Positions 8,496 to 16,836 of a stretch of DNA of 64,000 nucleotides are shown here, piece by piece. A program made the position numbers and the translations under genes. The notes beneath the pieces were generated by a model. That model was not told the origin of the DNA and ran no database searches. It worked only from the letters and a program-made list of their open reading frames with translations. This stretch comes from Streptomyces sp. BHT-5-2 (GTDB lineage: Bacteria > Actinomycetota > Actinomycetes > Streptomycetales > Streptomycetaceae). The stretch lies in contig NZ_CP081496.1 of NCBI RefSeq assembly GCF_019774615.1, forward strand, positions 6,253,234 through 6,317,233, in the 5' to 3' direction. The first letter of the stretch is position 1. Each line of letters starts with the position of its first letter.

Positions 8496-8936
8496 TCAGC
8501 GCTCCCACAGCTTGAACGCCCTTACCTGGTAAGGGGATCGGGGCACCCAGCTGCCGCCGCCCGGGTAGGTGTCGAACTCGCCGGTCTCGGCGCAGACGGC
8601 GCTCTGGTAGGTGGTGACCGGTCGGCCGGTGCGGTTGGCGAGCGAGGCGACGGTCGTTCCCTTGGGGACGGTCACACAGCTTTCGAGGTCGGTGCCGGAC
8701 AGCTCGTAGGTCTGCCGCCGGCCGCCGAAGTCCGCTTGCGGCCAGAGGCACAGCTGACCGGTCGAGCAGTCGCCGGAAGCGGCCGGGGCGCGGCCGCCGG
8801 TGGCCGCGCGGGCGGCCGGGGCGCCCAGGGCGGACGGTGTGGCCAACGCCGCGGCCAGGGCGGCGAGTCCGGTGGCCAGCGCGGCCCCTCGGAAGGTGCG
8901 GGAGGTGCCGGTCGGGTGGCTGGTGCGGATACGCAT
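8496..8936 (-). CDS. Secreted peptidase inhibitor I36-like protein
   Basis: 146-residue exported protein. The N-terminus has several Arg residues, then the hydrophobic stretch ALATGLAALAAALATPSALG and an AxA-type cleavage site near residues 43-46. The mature part contains CSTGQLCLWPQADFGGRRQTY, the pattern of the inhibitor I36 / beta-gamma-crystallin-like proteins of Streptomyces (compare the metalloproteinase inhibitor SMPI), with Asn-Arg-Thr-Gly and paired cysteines. Four cysteines in the mature region could form two disulfides. Inhibition of a particular protease is family inference. The gene stands alone, convergent with aceE. Confidence 0.8.
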   Translation of the reverse strand: MRIRTSHPTGTSRTFRGAALATGLAALAAALATPSALGAPAARAATGGRAPAASGDCSTGQLCLWPQADFGGRRQTYELSGTDLESCVTVPKGTTVASLANRTGRPVTTYQSAVCAETGEFDTYPGGGSWVPRSPYQVRAFKLWER

Positions 8937-9544
8937 AGGAGTCTCTCCCCCGTGTCGTGGCCGTGGCGGGCCGCGCGGTGGGCGCGGGCCTCGGCGGTGA
9001 TGTCCGCGGCGGGCGGGTGCCCGCGGCGGGTTCGGGTTCGAGCGTGCGGCGGAGCGGGCGCCTCCGCCAAGCCCGGGGCGGCTGCTCCACCCGGATCGGG
9101 GATGGGGACGAATCCGCAGGTCGTGAGCCGGTGGCGGGTACGCGGAGTTGACGTGCCGCGGACGGCGACGGGCGGTTCGCGGAAACCGTTCTGCGCGTGC
9201 GGGGAAAGGGAGTTGGGCGGACCTCTCGCCCAGGAGGACGGCAGCCTGCGGTCCGGTTCCCGGTCGGCGTTACCCGGATGAGGGATACCGCGCCGGAGAA
9301 GAGGCCAACTGTCGCTTGGGGCATGGCGATTGCCGGCGCGGGGTACGGCGGAGCGGGGGTTGACGGCCACGGACGGCGGCGTGACCCGGTCGCGCGCGGT
9401 GCGGTCCGGTCGCGCGCGACCGGCCGGGGAACGGCCCCGGGCCCGCACGCGCGACGGCGCGCGACCGGCCGAGGGGGTGGTTCGGCCGGTCGCGCGCCGT
9501 GGGAACGGACCGGTGGACGCCGCGGAACTGCCCTGCGGCGGCGG
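8937..9544. other. Intergenic region with CCGGTCGCGCGC repeats
   Basis: 608 bases between the I36-like gene and the MFS gene, both on the minus strand. The left part must hold the I36 promoter. I saw no coding signal. The right end (9386-9498) is packed with copies of CCGGTCGCGCGC in both orientations, described separately. Confidence 0.5.
9386..9498. repeat. Clustered CCGGTCGCGCGC palindromic repeats with terminator hairpin
   Basis: The 12-base word occurs at 9386-9397, within a perfect 18-base palindrome at 9406-9423, and as the two arms of a 15-base perfect hairpin (9456-9470 with 9484-9498, 13-base loop). The hairpin lies 46 bases past the MFS stop and probably ends that transcript. The extra copies resemble a small repetitive extragenic palindrome. 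Confidence 0.7.
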
Positions 9545-11146
9545 TCAGATGTGGCCGACGCCGGCGCCCGCCTCGGCGTTCGCCCCGCGCTTGGTGAAGA
9601 GCGCGACGACGGCGGCGAGCACCGCCACTCCGCAGGCGACGGAGAAGGCGAGGCCCATGCCGGAGACGAAGGTGTCGTGGGCGACGGCGGTGATCTTCTG
9701 GGCGAACTCCGGCGGGGTGCCCTTCGGTACCGGTGCGATGCCCGCCGAGACGGCGTCGGACACCTGGGACAGCTGTGCGGGCTGCAGCGGCGGGAGGCCG
9801 GCGCCCTGCCAGTTGCCCGGAAGGTCCTTGTCTACGCGGGAGGCCATCACCGCGCCGAGCACGGCGGTGCCGAGGCTGCCGCCGACCTGCATCGCGGCCT
9901 GCTGGAGACCGCCGGCGACACCGGAGAGCTCCAGCGGGGCGTTGCCCACGATGACCTCGGTGGCACCGACCATGACGGGCGCGAGGCCCAGGCCGAGCAG
10001 GGCGAACCAGACGGACATCGGGCCGGTGGTGGTGCCGGCGTCCAGCCCGGACATGCCGTACATCGCGACGGCGGTGACGACCATGCCGCCGACCAGCGGG
10101 ATGCGCGGGCCGAACTTGGTGATCAGCGCGCCGGCGAGCGGCGAGCCGACGATCATCATGCCGGTGAGCGGCAGCAGGTGCAGTCCGCTGTCGACGGGGG
10201 ACATGCCGTGGACGTTCTGGAGGTAGAACGTCACGAAGAACAGGCCGCCCATGAAGGCGAAGGCCATCAGGACCATCAGGACCGTGCCCGCGGTCAGCGG
10301 CACCGAGCGGAACATCCGCAGCGGGATGAGCGGCTCGCGCACCCTGCTCTCCAGGACCGCGAAGAGCCCGAAGAGGACGACCGAGCCGATCAGGAAGCCC
10401 CAGGTCGTCATGGAGCCCCAGCCCCACTCCGACGCCTTGATCAGCGGCCAGATGAGGCAGAACATCGCGCCGGACAGCAGCACGATGCCGGGGATGTCGA
10501 AGGAGCGGGGGGCGTTCTCCGCGCGGTGGTCCTTGAGGATCACCAGGCCGAGGGCGAGGGCCAGCACGCCGACCGGCACGTTGATGAAGAAGACGGACTG
10601 CCAGCTGACGTGCTCGACCAGCAGTCCGCCGACTATCGGGCCGCCGGCGGTGGAGGCACCGATGACCATGCCCCAGATGCCGATGGCCATGTTCAGCTTC
10701 TCGGCGGGGAACGTGGCGCGCAGCAGGCCCAGCGCGGCCGGCATCAGCAGTGCGCCGAACAGCCCCTGTAGCACGCGGAAGACGATGACCAGCGCGACCT
10801 GGCTGGAGAAACCGATGGCGGCGGAGGCGACGGCGAAGCCGGTGATGCCGATCAGGAAGGTCTGGCGGTGGCCGAAGCGGTCACCGAGCTTGCCGGCCGT
10901 GATCAGCGAGACGGCCAGGGCGAGCATGTAGCCGTTGGTGATCCACTGCACGTCCGCGAGGGACGCGCCCAGATCTTCCTTGATGGCCGGGTTGGCGATG
11001 GCGACGATCGTGCCGTCGAGCGCCACCATCATCACGCCGATGGCGACGGAGAAGAGAGTTAGCCACGGATGGCCCCGCAGCCCCTTGCGAGGCTCCGGTA
11101 CGGGAAGTTCCGGTGCGACGTCGGCGACCGGGGTCTGAGAGCTCAT
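9545..11146 (-). CDS. MFS drug exporter, DHA2 (EmrB/QacA) family
   Basis: 533-residue proton-driven efflux pump with 14 predicted membrane helices. The N-terminal half carries the motif LDGTIVAIANPAI, then GKLGDRFGHRQTFLIG (motif A, loop 2-3), and IGASTAGGPIVGGLL (motif C of antiporters). Hydrophobic drugs or a secreted metabolite are the expected cargo; the substrate cannot be read from sequence. The gene diverges from a TetR regulator at 11262, and the 115-base gap holds a set of TGACAG half-sites, the classic layout of a TetR-repressed pump. Confidence 0.95.
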   Translation of the reverse strand: MSSQTPVADVAPELPVPEPRKGLRGHPWLTLFSVAIGVMMVALDGTIVAIANPAIKEDLGASLADVQWITNGYMLALAVSLITAGKLGDRFGHRQTFLIGITGFAVASAAIGFSSQVALVIVFRVLQGLFGALLMPAALGLLRATFPAEKLNMAIGIWGMVIGASTAGGPIVGGLLVEHVSWQSVFFINVPVGVLALALGLVILKDHRAENAPRSFDIPGIVLLSGAMFCLIWPLIKASEWGWGSMTTWGFLIGSVVLFGLFAVLESRVREPLIPLRMFRSVPLTAGTVLMVLMAFAFMGGLFFVTFYLQNVHGMSPVDSGLHLLPLTGMMIVGSPLAGALITKFGPRIPLVGGMVVTAVAMYGMSGLDAGTTTGPMSVWFALLGLGLAPVMVGATEVIVGNAPLELSGVAGGLQQAAMQVGGSLGTAVLGAVMASRVDKDLPGNWQGAGLPPLQPAQLSQVSDAVSAGIAPVPKGTPPEFAQKITAVAHDTFVSGMGLAFSVACGVAVLAAVVALFTKRGANAEAGAGVGHI

Positions 11147-11159
11147 GATTCGAGGCTAA

Positions 11160-11208
11160 TGTCAGCCACTGACAGTTGACAAAGCGAATCATGAGTCGGT
11201 AACTGTCA
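11160..11208. promoter_or_regulatory. Operator cluster between MFS and TetR genes
   Basis: A perfect palindrome TGTCAG-CCA-CTGACA spans 11160-11174. Overlapping it, TGACAGTT at 11170-11177 is inverted at 11201-11208 (AACTGTCA). A possible -35 TTGACA lies at 11176-11181. Repeated TGACAG half-sites in a divergent TetR/pump gap are likely the binding sites of the adjacent TetR protein. Confidence 0.6.
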
Positions 11209-11261
11209 TTTAGCTCACAGGTATTCTGAGCAGCGAGAACACCAGGGAAAGGCGGCGCAGG

Positions 11262-11963
11262 ATGGCAGACCCGACGCCGCGGACGGCTCCCGCCGGCGGG
11301 CTGCGCGAACGCAAGAAGCAGCGCACCCGCGACGCCCTCATCCGGGCGGCACTGGAGCTCTTCACCGAGCACGGCTACGAGACGACGACGGTCGACGAGA
11401 TCGCCGAGGCCGTGGACGTCTCCCAGCGGACCTTCTTCCGGTATTTCGCCAACAAGCAGGAAGTGGCGTTCGCCGTCCAGGACATGGTCGAGGCGCGGTT
11501 CCTGGAGGAGCTGCACGCCCGGCCGGCGGCGGAGCCGCCGCTGACCGCCCTGCGCCGCGCCGTGATGACCGCCTGGGACGAGATCGGCAGCGCCCTCGCG
11601 TCGGTGGTCCCGGTGGATCTCCACATGCGCACGTACCAGATGATCGAGTCGACCCCGGCGCTGGTCGCCGCGCATCTGCGGCGCTCCACCGAACTGGAGG
11701 AGCAGATCGCGCAGTTGATCGCCCGGCGCGAGGGACTGGACGTGGACGCCGATCCGCGGCCGCGGGTCCTGGTGGCGGCGTTCAGCGGGGTGCTGCGGGT
11801 GGCCGGAAAGGTATGGGGCGAGGGGCAGGACTGCAGCGTGGAGGCGATCCGCGAGCTGACGCAGTCCTACCTGGATCACATCGGGCCGGCGATCGAGATG
11901 GACCTGCGGGCGCACCGGAGCCCGCCCGCCGCCGCGCATGAACACGCCCATGACCAGCGGTAA
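11262..11963 (+). CDS. TetR-family repressor
   Basis: 233-residue regulator. A basic start (RERKKQRTRDALIRAALELF) leads into the TetR helix-turn-helix TTVDEIAEAVDVSQRTFFRYFANKQE at about residues 30-70, with the recognition helix around QRTFFRYF. The C-terminal half, all helical, would bind the inducing ligand; it has a His-rich tail (HEHAHDQR). The gene is divergent from the DHA2 exporter, so the likely targets are both promoters through the TGACAG sites at 11160-11208. The ligand is probably a compound exported by the pump. Confidence 0.93.
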   Translation: MADPTPRTAPAGGLRERKKQRTRDALIRAALELFTEHGYETTTVDEIAEAVDVSQRTFFRYFANKQEVAFAVQDMVEARFLEELHARPAAEPPLTALRRAVMTAWDEIGSALASVVPVDLHMRTYQMIESTPALVAAHLRRSTELEEQIAQLIARREGLDVDADPRPRVLVAAFSGVLRVAGKVWGEGQDCSVEAIRELTQSYLDHIGPAIEMDLRAHRSPPAAAHEHAHDQR

Positions 11964-12076
11964 CCGCCCTCGCCCGGTGCGTGATCGGCCCACCTCCCGA
12001 CGAGACCGGATCCACACGATCGAACACTGAGCGTCAACCCGTTCTGTCCGATTTAGACCAAATACCCTCCACAAAA

Positions 12077-12127
12077 CGTGAGATGCCTCACGAGGGCCCA
12101 CAGGCACCCTGTCACGTCTCCTAGGGT
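12077..12127 (+). promoter_or_regulatory. Possible promoter region of the DUF1023 gene
   Basis: An inverted repeat CGTGAG-ATGC-CTCACG lies at 12077-12092 and a TAGGGT -10-like box at 12122-12127, nine bases before the GTG start. No good -35 is visible. The spacing suggests leaderless transcription with possible repression at the palindrome. Confidence 0.3.
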
Positions 12128-12135
12128 GGCCCGCG

Positions 12136-13350
12136 GTGACTTCTTTCCCGGGCCTCGGTCCCTCCTTCGGTTTCCTGCAGTCCACCGCCTGGCGTGCCGC
12201 GCTCGCCCTGCTGGTGGTGTTCGTGATGCTCGCGCTGACGGGCTGGACGGCGATCAGAAACACCAAGGAGGACGCGAACCCGCTGGCCACGGCTAGAGCC
12301 GCCTGGCGGCACGCCACACTCCACGGACGGTCACTGCCCGCCCCGGACGCCGCGCCGGGCACCCTCCGCGCGTTCTTCGCCTCCCTCGACCGGGCCGAGC
12401 GCCAGCAGCTGGCCGACCGCTACCCGCTGGTCGTCGGCAACATGGGCGGCGCCCCCGTCGACCTCCGCTACCGCGCCAACCGGACGGCCATCGACGCCGC
12501 CCGCAAGGTCGAGCAGCGCCGCATGGGCGACCACCGGCTCACGCCCGTCGGCCGCCAGGAGGCGGGCCGGCTGATGCACCGCATGGAGTCCCTGATGAGC
12601 CCCGGCCGCCAGATCCTGGCGTTCGACCCGGCGGGCGACGGCCGGGCCGCGGAGGTCTTCGGCGACCTCGCCACCGCCGACCGCGTCTCCGTGGTGGTGC
12701 CGGGCGTGGACACCAACCTGTCGACCTTCGAGCGCACCGCCAAGGCGACCGCCGCCCCCGTGGGCATGGCGGAGTCCCTCTACGGCGCCGAGCGGTCCGC
12801 CCGCCCCGGCGCCCGTACCGCCGTGATCGCCTGGGCCGACTACACCACACCGTCCGGACTGGGCGTCGAGGCGGCCACCGGGCAGCTCGCCGAGGCCGGC
12901 GCGGTCCGACTGCGCGCCCTGGTGGACGCGCTGCCGGCGACCGACGACGTCTCGCTGTTCTGCCACAGCTACGGCTCCGTGGTGTGCGGCGTCGCGGCCC
13001 GCAACCTCCCCGGGAACGTCACCGACATCGCGGTGGCCGGCAGCCCCGGCATGCGCGCCGGGAACCTGGCGGGCCTGGGAACGCACGCCCGGGTCTGGGC
13101 CATGCGGGACGCCGACGACTGGATCCAGGACGTGCCGTACCTGGAGGTCGGCGGGCTCGGCCACGGTGCCGACCCGGTCGACCCGTCCTTCGGCGCCCGG
13201 GTCCTGTCCGCCGAGGGCGCGGCCGGCCACGCCGGCTACTTCGCCCCCGGCACCCGGAGCCTGCACAACTTCGCACTGGTCGGCGTGGGCGACCTGGGCT
13301 CGGTGGACTGCGCCACCACCGCCCCCCACTGCAGCGCGGACCTGGCCTGA
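12136..13350 (+). CDS. DUF1023 alpha/beta hydrolase, membrane-anchored (paralogue 1)
   Basis: 404 residues. One hydrophobic segment near residues 18-40 (RAALALLVVFVMLALTGW) anchors the protein or acts as a signal. The rest is the DUF1023 alpha/beta hydrolase domain: RQILAFDPAGDGRAAEVFGD, VVVPGVDTNLSTFE, then the nucleophile elbow CHSYGS with Ser278, and GLGHGADPVDP supplying the acidic residue region. Substrate unknown. GTG at 12136 starts nine bases after a TAGGGT that could be a -10 box, so the mRNA may be leaderless. The protein is clearly paralogous to 16837-18003; the two flank the DUF4429 gene and the two-component system. Confidence 0.88.
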   Translation: MTSFPGLGPSFGFLQSTAWRAALALLVVFVMLALTGWTAIRNTKEDANPLATARAAWRHATLHGRSLPAPDAAPGTLRAFFASLDRAERQQLADRYPLVVGNMGGAPVDLRYRANRTAIDAARKVEQRRMGDHRLTPVGRQEAGRLMHRMESLMSPGRQILAFDPAGDGRAAEVFGDLATADRVSVVVPGVDTNLSTFERTAKATAAPVGMAESLYGAERSARPGARTAVIAWADYTTPSGLGVEAATGQLAEAGAVRLRALVDALPATDDVSLFCHSYGSVVCGVAARNLPGNVTDIAVAGSPGMRAGNLAGLGTHARVWAMRDADDWIQDVPYLEVGGLGHGADPVDPSFGARVLSAEGAAGHAGYFAPGTRSLHNFALVGVGDLGSVDCATTAPHCSADLA

Positions 13351-13374
13351 CGGCCGGGCGCGCACTGCCGGCGG

Positions 13375-13417
13375 CCGCGGGTACGGCCCGGCGCCCGGGG
13401 ACGGGCCGTACCCGCGG
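13375..13417 (+). terminator. Terminator after DUF1023 paralogue 1
   Basis: Perfect 16-base stem, arms 13375-13390 and 13402-13417, 11-base loop, 24 bases past the stop. Confidence 0.85.
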
Positions 13418-13550
13418 GAACCGCCGCCACGCCGGTCGGCGTGAACAGGACAAGGGCGGCTGCCGGGGGACCGAGCACCCGTTTTGACGCGCGCAGCGCT
13501 GGTGTCCGGAAGGGGGACGGGCGGGCGACCACCCGCATACGATGAGCCGC

Positions 13551-14429
13551 ATGGGTGATGTGCTGGCCGGTTTTCACGCCGTCTGGGAGTTCGACTCGGA
13601 CTCCGTACTCATCCGCTTCGAACGGGGGATCCGCAGGCCGAAGCTGTTCCAGGCACTCGGCGAGCGACGCATTCCGTACGAGGCGCTGAGAGCCGTCGAG
13701 GTCTCCACGGGCAGGCGCGGCACGGTGGTGCTGCATGCCGTGCCGCGGCTGGGCGCCGACCCCCTGATGGAGGCGGCGGACGGGCAGCTCAAGGAGGACG
13801 CCGACCCGTACCGGCTGGTGCTGCCGGCCGAGCGCGAGACGCTGGCCGCGTACTACGCCGACCAGCTGCGCGCCGCGCTGGGCCCCGACGCCCGGGAGCC
13901 CGCCGAGCGGCACCTGGTGGCCGCGCCGGAACCCCCGTTGAACTTCAAGGCGTACGACGGCAAGGCGTCCTTCGACGGGCGGTCGGTGGCCTTCCGCTGG
14001 TTCTGGACGGGCGCGTCGTCGGCGAAGTGGAAGAGCGGCGACCAGACCTTCCCCGTCGGGGAACTGGCCGGCGTGGAGTGGCGCTCGCCGGAGATCGTCA
14101 ACGGCTATCTGCGGCTGCTGGAACGCGACGCCCCCGAGGTCCGCACGGGCGCGGCGGACCAGGACCCGACCGCGGTGGTCTTCGACCTCGGCTACGGGCC
14201 GGTGCACGAGTCCCTGCCGTTCGCGGCCTCCGTGCTCCAGGCCGTACGCGCCGCCGGGCCCGTGCCGGACGGTGCGGAACGGCCCGCGGCACGGCGCCCC
14301 GGCAGCACCGGCCGGGACCCCGCCGACATCGCCGACCGGATCCGGCACCTCGGCGAGCTGCACGGCGCGGGACTGCTGACCGACGCCGAATTCACCGCGA
14401 AGAAGGCGGAGTTGCTGGCGGAACTGTAG
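13551..14429 (+). CDS. DUF4429 domain protein with C-terminal SHOCT motif
   Basis: 292-residue cytoplasmic protein with two copies of the PH-like DUF4429 module: the first around VLAGFHAVWEFDSDSVLIRFERG, the second around LNFKAYDGKASFDGRSVAFRWFW. A SHOCT tail follows (DIADRIRHLGELHGAGLLTDAEFTAKKAELL cut here into IRHLGELHGAGLLTDAEF and KKAELLAEL). Such tails are short oligomerisation helices. ATG at 13551 (MGDVLAG) is preferred over ATG at 13542 because the family begins at this point. The function of DUF4429 is unknown. It is followed after 101 bases by the histidine kinase gene, with an inverted repeat between them. Confidence 0.9.
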   Translation: MGDVLAGFHAVWEFDSDSVLIRFERGIRRPKLFQALGERRIPYEALRAVEVSTGRRGTVVLHAVPRLGADPLMEAADGQLKEDADPYRLVLPAERETLAAYYADQLRAALGPDAREPAERHLVAAPEPPLNFKAYDGKASFDGRSVAFRWFWTGASSAKWKSGDQTFPVGELAGVEWRSPEIVNGYLRLLERDAPEVRTGAADQDPTAVVFDLGYGPVHESLPFAASVLQAVRAAGPVPDGAERPAARRPGSTGRDPADIADRIRHLGELHGAGLLTDAEFTAKKAELLAEL

Positions 14430-14452
14430 GGCCGGGCGCCAGGGCCCGGCCT

Positions 14453-14491
14453 CATACCGTGGTACGGGGAGGAAGGCCGCACCACGGTATG
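14453..14491. promoter_or_regulatory. Inverted repeat CATACCGTGGT / ACCACGGTATG upstream of the kinase gene
   Basis: Perfect 11-base arms at 14453-14463 and 14481-14491 with a 17-base spacer, 40 bases before the kinase ATG. The same core TCATACCGTG recurs twice upstream of the DUF4097 gene at 30849-30888. It may be an autoregulatory site for the response regulator, or a terminator for the DUF4429 gene. TACATT at 14516-14521 could be the kinase -10 box, again implying a very short leader. Confidence 0.5.
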
Positions 14492-14530
14492 ACGTCGGGG
14501 TGGGCGGGATCCGCTTACATTGATCCCGCG

Positions 14531-15946
14531 ATGTCCAAACGATCTCCTACCCCCGAAGAAGAGCCGGCCGGCGGCGACGGACGCCCGCCGGCCCGCGCCG
14601 CCGCGCTGCGCGTCACCCGCCGGGTGCTGCGGGCCGCGCGGCCCGCGCTGCGGGTGCTCGCCACCGAGCTGGGCACCCCGACCCGGCCCGGCGCCCCGCT
14701 GTTCGGCAGCTCCCGGCGCCGCTGGGTGCGCGCCCTGCCGTACGCGGTGGCGTTCGCCTTCGCGGTGTCGCTGCTGCCGTCGGGGGTCAACGTCCTCCAC
14801 AACGACTACGGCATGGCCGGCGGCCTGGCCGGCGCGCTGGCCACCGCGCAGAGCGTGCCGCTGCTGCTGGCGGTGACCCGGCCGCTGCAGGCGTGGTGGG
14901 TGATGTTCGCCGCGGCCGTCGTCTGCGCCGGGGTGCTGACCGGCACCGACGGTGTGGTGGACCACGCGTGGCCGTGGCCGCCCACGGTGATCGTCGGCTA
15001 TCTCGCGCTGATGCTGGCACTGTCGATGCGCGAGCGCCGCAGGACGCTGATCGCGGTCTGGCTCACCACCGGGGCGGCCGGAATACTCTTCGAGGCGGTC
15101 GCACCCCCACGCGTGCAGAGCACCTGGGTGCTGATGTTCGTGCTCTCCGGTGTGCTGCTGCTGCTCGGCGCCGCACTGCGGGAACGGCGCGACGCCCAGC
15201 GGAAGTTGCTGGAGCAGGAGACCATCAGCGAAGCCGAGCGGGCCCGGCGCACGCTGCTGGAGGAGCGCACCCGTATCGCCCGCGAGCTGCACGACGTCGT
15301 CGCCCACCACATGTCGGTGATCACGGTCCAGGCCGACAGCGCCCCGTACCGCATCGGCGGGATACCCCAGGAGGCGCAGGAGGAGTTCGCGGCGATCGCG
15401 GCGAGCGCCCGGGAGTCGCTGGCGGAGATGCGGCGCCTGCTCGGGGTGCTGCGCAGCGAGGAGGCCGAGCGGCAGGGCGCGCCGGAGAAGGCCCCGCAGC
15501 CGGGCGTCGGCCAGCTGCCGAAGCTGGTCGAGGCGACCGTACGGGCCGGCGTGCCGGTCGAGTTGGTGCTGCCGGAGGAGCCGGTGGCGCTGGAACCGGC
15601 GGTGGACCTGTCGGCGTACCGCATCGTCCAGGAGGCGCTGGCCAACGTGGTGCGGCATGCCCCGGGCGCCCGGACCCGGGTGTCGGTGACGGTCACCGGC
15701 GACCGCTCGCGGCTGACGGTGCTGGTGGTCAACGAACCGCCCGCCCCGCCGGTGTCCGCGCCCCTGGAGACCAGCGGCACCGGGCACGGCCTGGTGGGGA
15801 TGCGGGAGCGGGTGCGCCTGGTGGATGGCACGCTGGACACCGGGCCGCTGCCCGACGGCGGCTTCCGGGTCGCCGCGCAGCTCCCCCTCGCCGCACCGCG
15901 CTCCCCGTCCGCCCCCCTCCCAGCGAAGGACTCCGACGCCCCATGA
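14531..15946 (+). CDS. Sensor histidine kinase, NarL/HisKA_3 type
   Basis: 471-residue membrane sensor. An Arg/Ala-rich cytoplasmic start is followed by four to five membrane helices (about residues 75-215) with almost no extracellular loop, typical of intramembrane-sensing kinases. The dimerisation helix carries the phospho-acceptor in RIARELHDVVAHHMSVI, and the HATPase domain has EALANVVRHAP (N box) and GTGHGLVGMRERV (G box). Its stop overlaps the regulator start by four bases (ATGA), so the pair is co-translated. The signal is unknown; the membrane-buried sensor suggests envelope stress. Confidence 0.93.
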   Translation: MSKRSPTPEEEPAGGDGRPPARAAALRVTRRVLRAARPALRVLATELGTPTRPGAPLFGSSRRRWVRALPYAVAFAFAVSLLPSGVNVLHNDYGMAGGLAGALATAQSVPLLLAVTRPLQAWWVMFAAAVVCAGVLTGTDGVVDHAWPWPPTVIVGYLALMLALSMRERRRTLIAVWLTTGAAGILFEAVAPPRVQSTWVLMFVLSGVLLLLGAALRERRDAQRKLLEQETISEAERARRTLLEERTRIARELHDVVAHHMSVITVQADSAPYRIGGIPQEAQEEFAAIAASARESLAEMRRLLGVLRSEEAERQGAPEKAPQPGVGQLPKLVEATVRAGVPVELVLPEEPVALEPAVDLSAYRIVQEALANVVRHAPGARTRVSVTVTGDRSRLTVLVVNEPPAPPVSAPLETSGTGHGLVGMRERVRLVDGTLDTGPLPDGGFRVAAQLPLAAPRSPSAPLPAKDSDAP

Positions 15947-16623
15947 CGACCCGCGTGATCATCGTCGACGACCAGGCCATGGTGCGGGCGGGATTCGCCG
16001 CGCTGCTCGCCGCGCAGAGCGACATCGACGTGGTGGGCGACGCGGCGGACGGTGCACAGGGCGTGGAGCTGAGCCGCCGGGTGCACCCCGACGTGGTGCT
16101 GATGGACGTCCGGATGCCGGAGATGGACGGGCTGGAGGCGGCCCGCCGGCTGCTCCACCCGCCGATCGGGGTCGCCCACCGCCCGAAGGTGCTGATGCTG
16201 ACGACCTTCGACGTCGACGACTACGTCTACGAGGCACTGCGTGCCGGCGCGTCCGGATTCCTGCTCAAGGACGCGCCGCCGGCCGATCTGATCTCCGCGG
16301 TCCGGGTGGTGGCGGCCGGGGAGGCACTGCTCGCGCCGTCGGTGACGCGCCGGCTGATCGCGGACTTCGCCCGCCAGCGGCCGGCGGCCCGCACGGACGG
16401 CACCGCCCTCCGGCTCAACGGCCTCACCCCGCGCGAGACGGAGGTCCTGGAGCTGATCGCCCGCGGCCTGTCCAATCAGGAGATCGCCGAGCGGCTGATC
16501 CTCGCCGAGCAGACCGTGAAGACCCATATCGGCCGCGTGCTGGCCAAGTTGGAGCTGCGCGACCGCGCCCAGGCCGTGATCTTCGCCTACGAGTCGGGAC
16601 TGGTCTCGCCCGGGGAGCGGTGA
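15943..16623 (+). CDS. Response regulator, NarL/LuxR type
   Basis: 226-residue partner of the upstream kinase. The receiver domain shows VDDQ at the start, the phosphorylated Asp in VVLMDVRMPEMDG (about residue 53), TTFD and LLKDAPP (Lys switch). The C-terminal LuxR helix-turn-helix is LTPRETEVLELIARGLSNQEIAE with VKTHIGRVLAKL. Candidate binding sites are the TCATACCGTG repeats at 14453-14491 and, at a distance, 30849-30888; this is an inference from shared words only. Confidence 0.95.
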   Translation: MTTRVIIVDDQAMVRAGFAALLAAQSDIDVVGDAADGAQGVELSRRVHPDVVLMDVRMPEMDGLEAARRLLHPPIGVAHRPKVLMLTTFDVDDYVYEALRAGASGFLLKDAPPADLISAVRVVAAGEALLAPSVTRRLIADFARQRPAARTDGTALRLNGLTPRETEVLELIARGLSNQEIAERLILAEQTVKTHIGRVLAKLELRDRAQAVIFAYESGLVSPGER

Positions 16624-16639
16624 GACCGCCGTTTCGGGT

Positions 16640-16686
16640 TGTCCCCACCGGGTCTTCGGGGTAGCCCCACCTGCCCCGAGGGGACA
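16640..16686 (+). terminator. Probable terminator after the two-component system
   Basis: Outer arms TGTCCCC (16640-16646) and GGGGACA (16680-16686) with an inner CGGGG/CCCCG pairing make a branched hairpin 16 bases after the regulator stop. Confidence 0.45.
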
Positions 16687-16836
16687 GCCCCCGACTCCTC
16701 CTCCCGGGGTACGAGCGCCGTCCGGCACCCCCTACCCCGGTATCACCCGGGAGTTGGCTCCGCGGTGTGACGCCACGTCACCGGGCCGCTTCGTACCTTT
16801 CCCTCCGCCACACCGCTGGAAGAGGGAGAGACCACC

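Noticed and set aside
5146..9324. 1392-codon minus-strand open frame across aceE
   Set aside because: It is antisense to a certain aceE gene; it is open only because high third-position GC removes stops on the other strand. No domains are recognisable.
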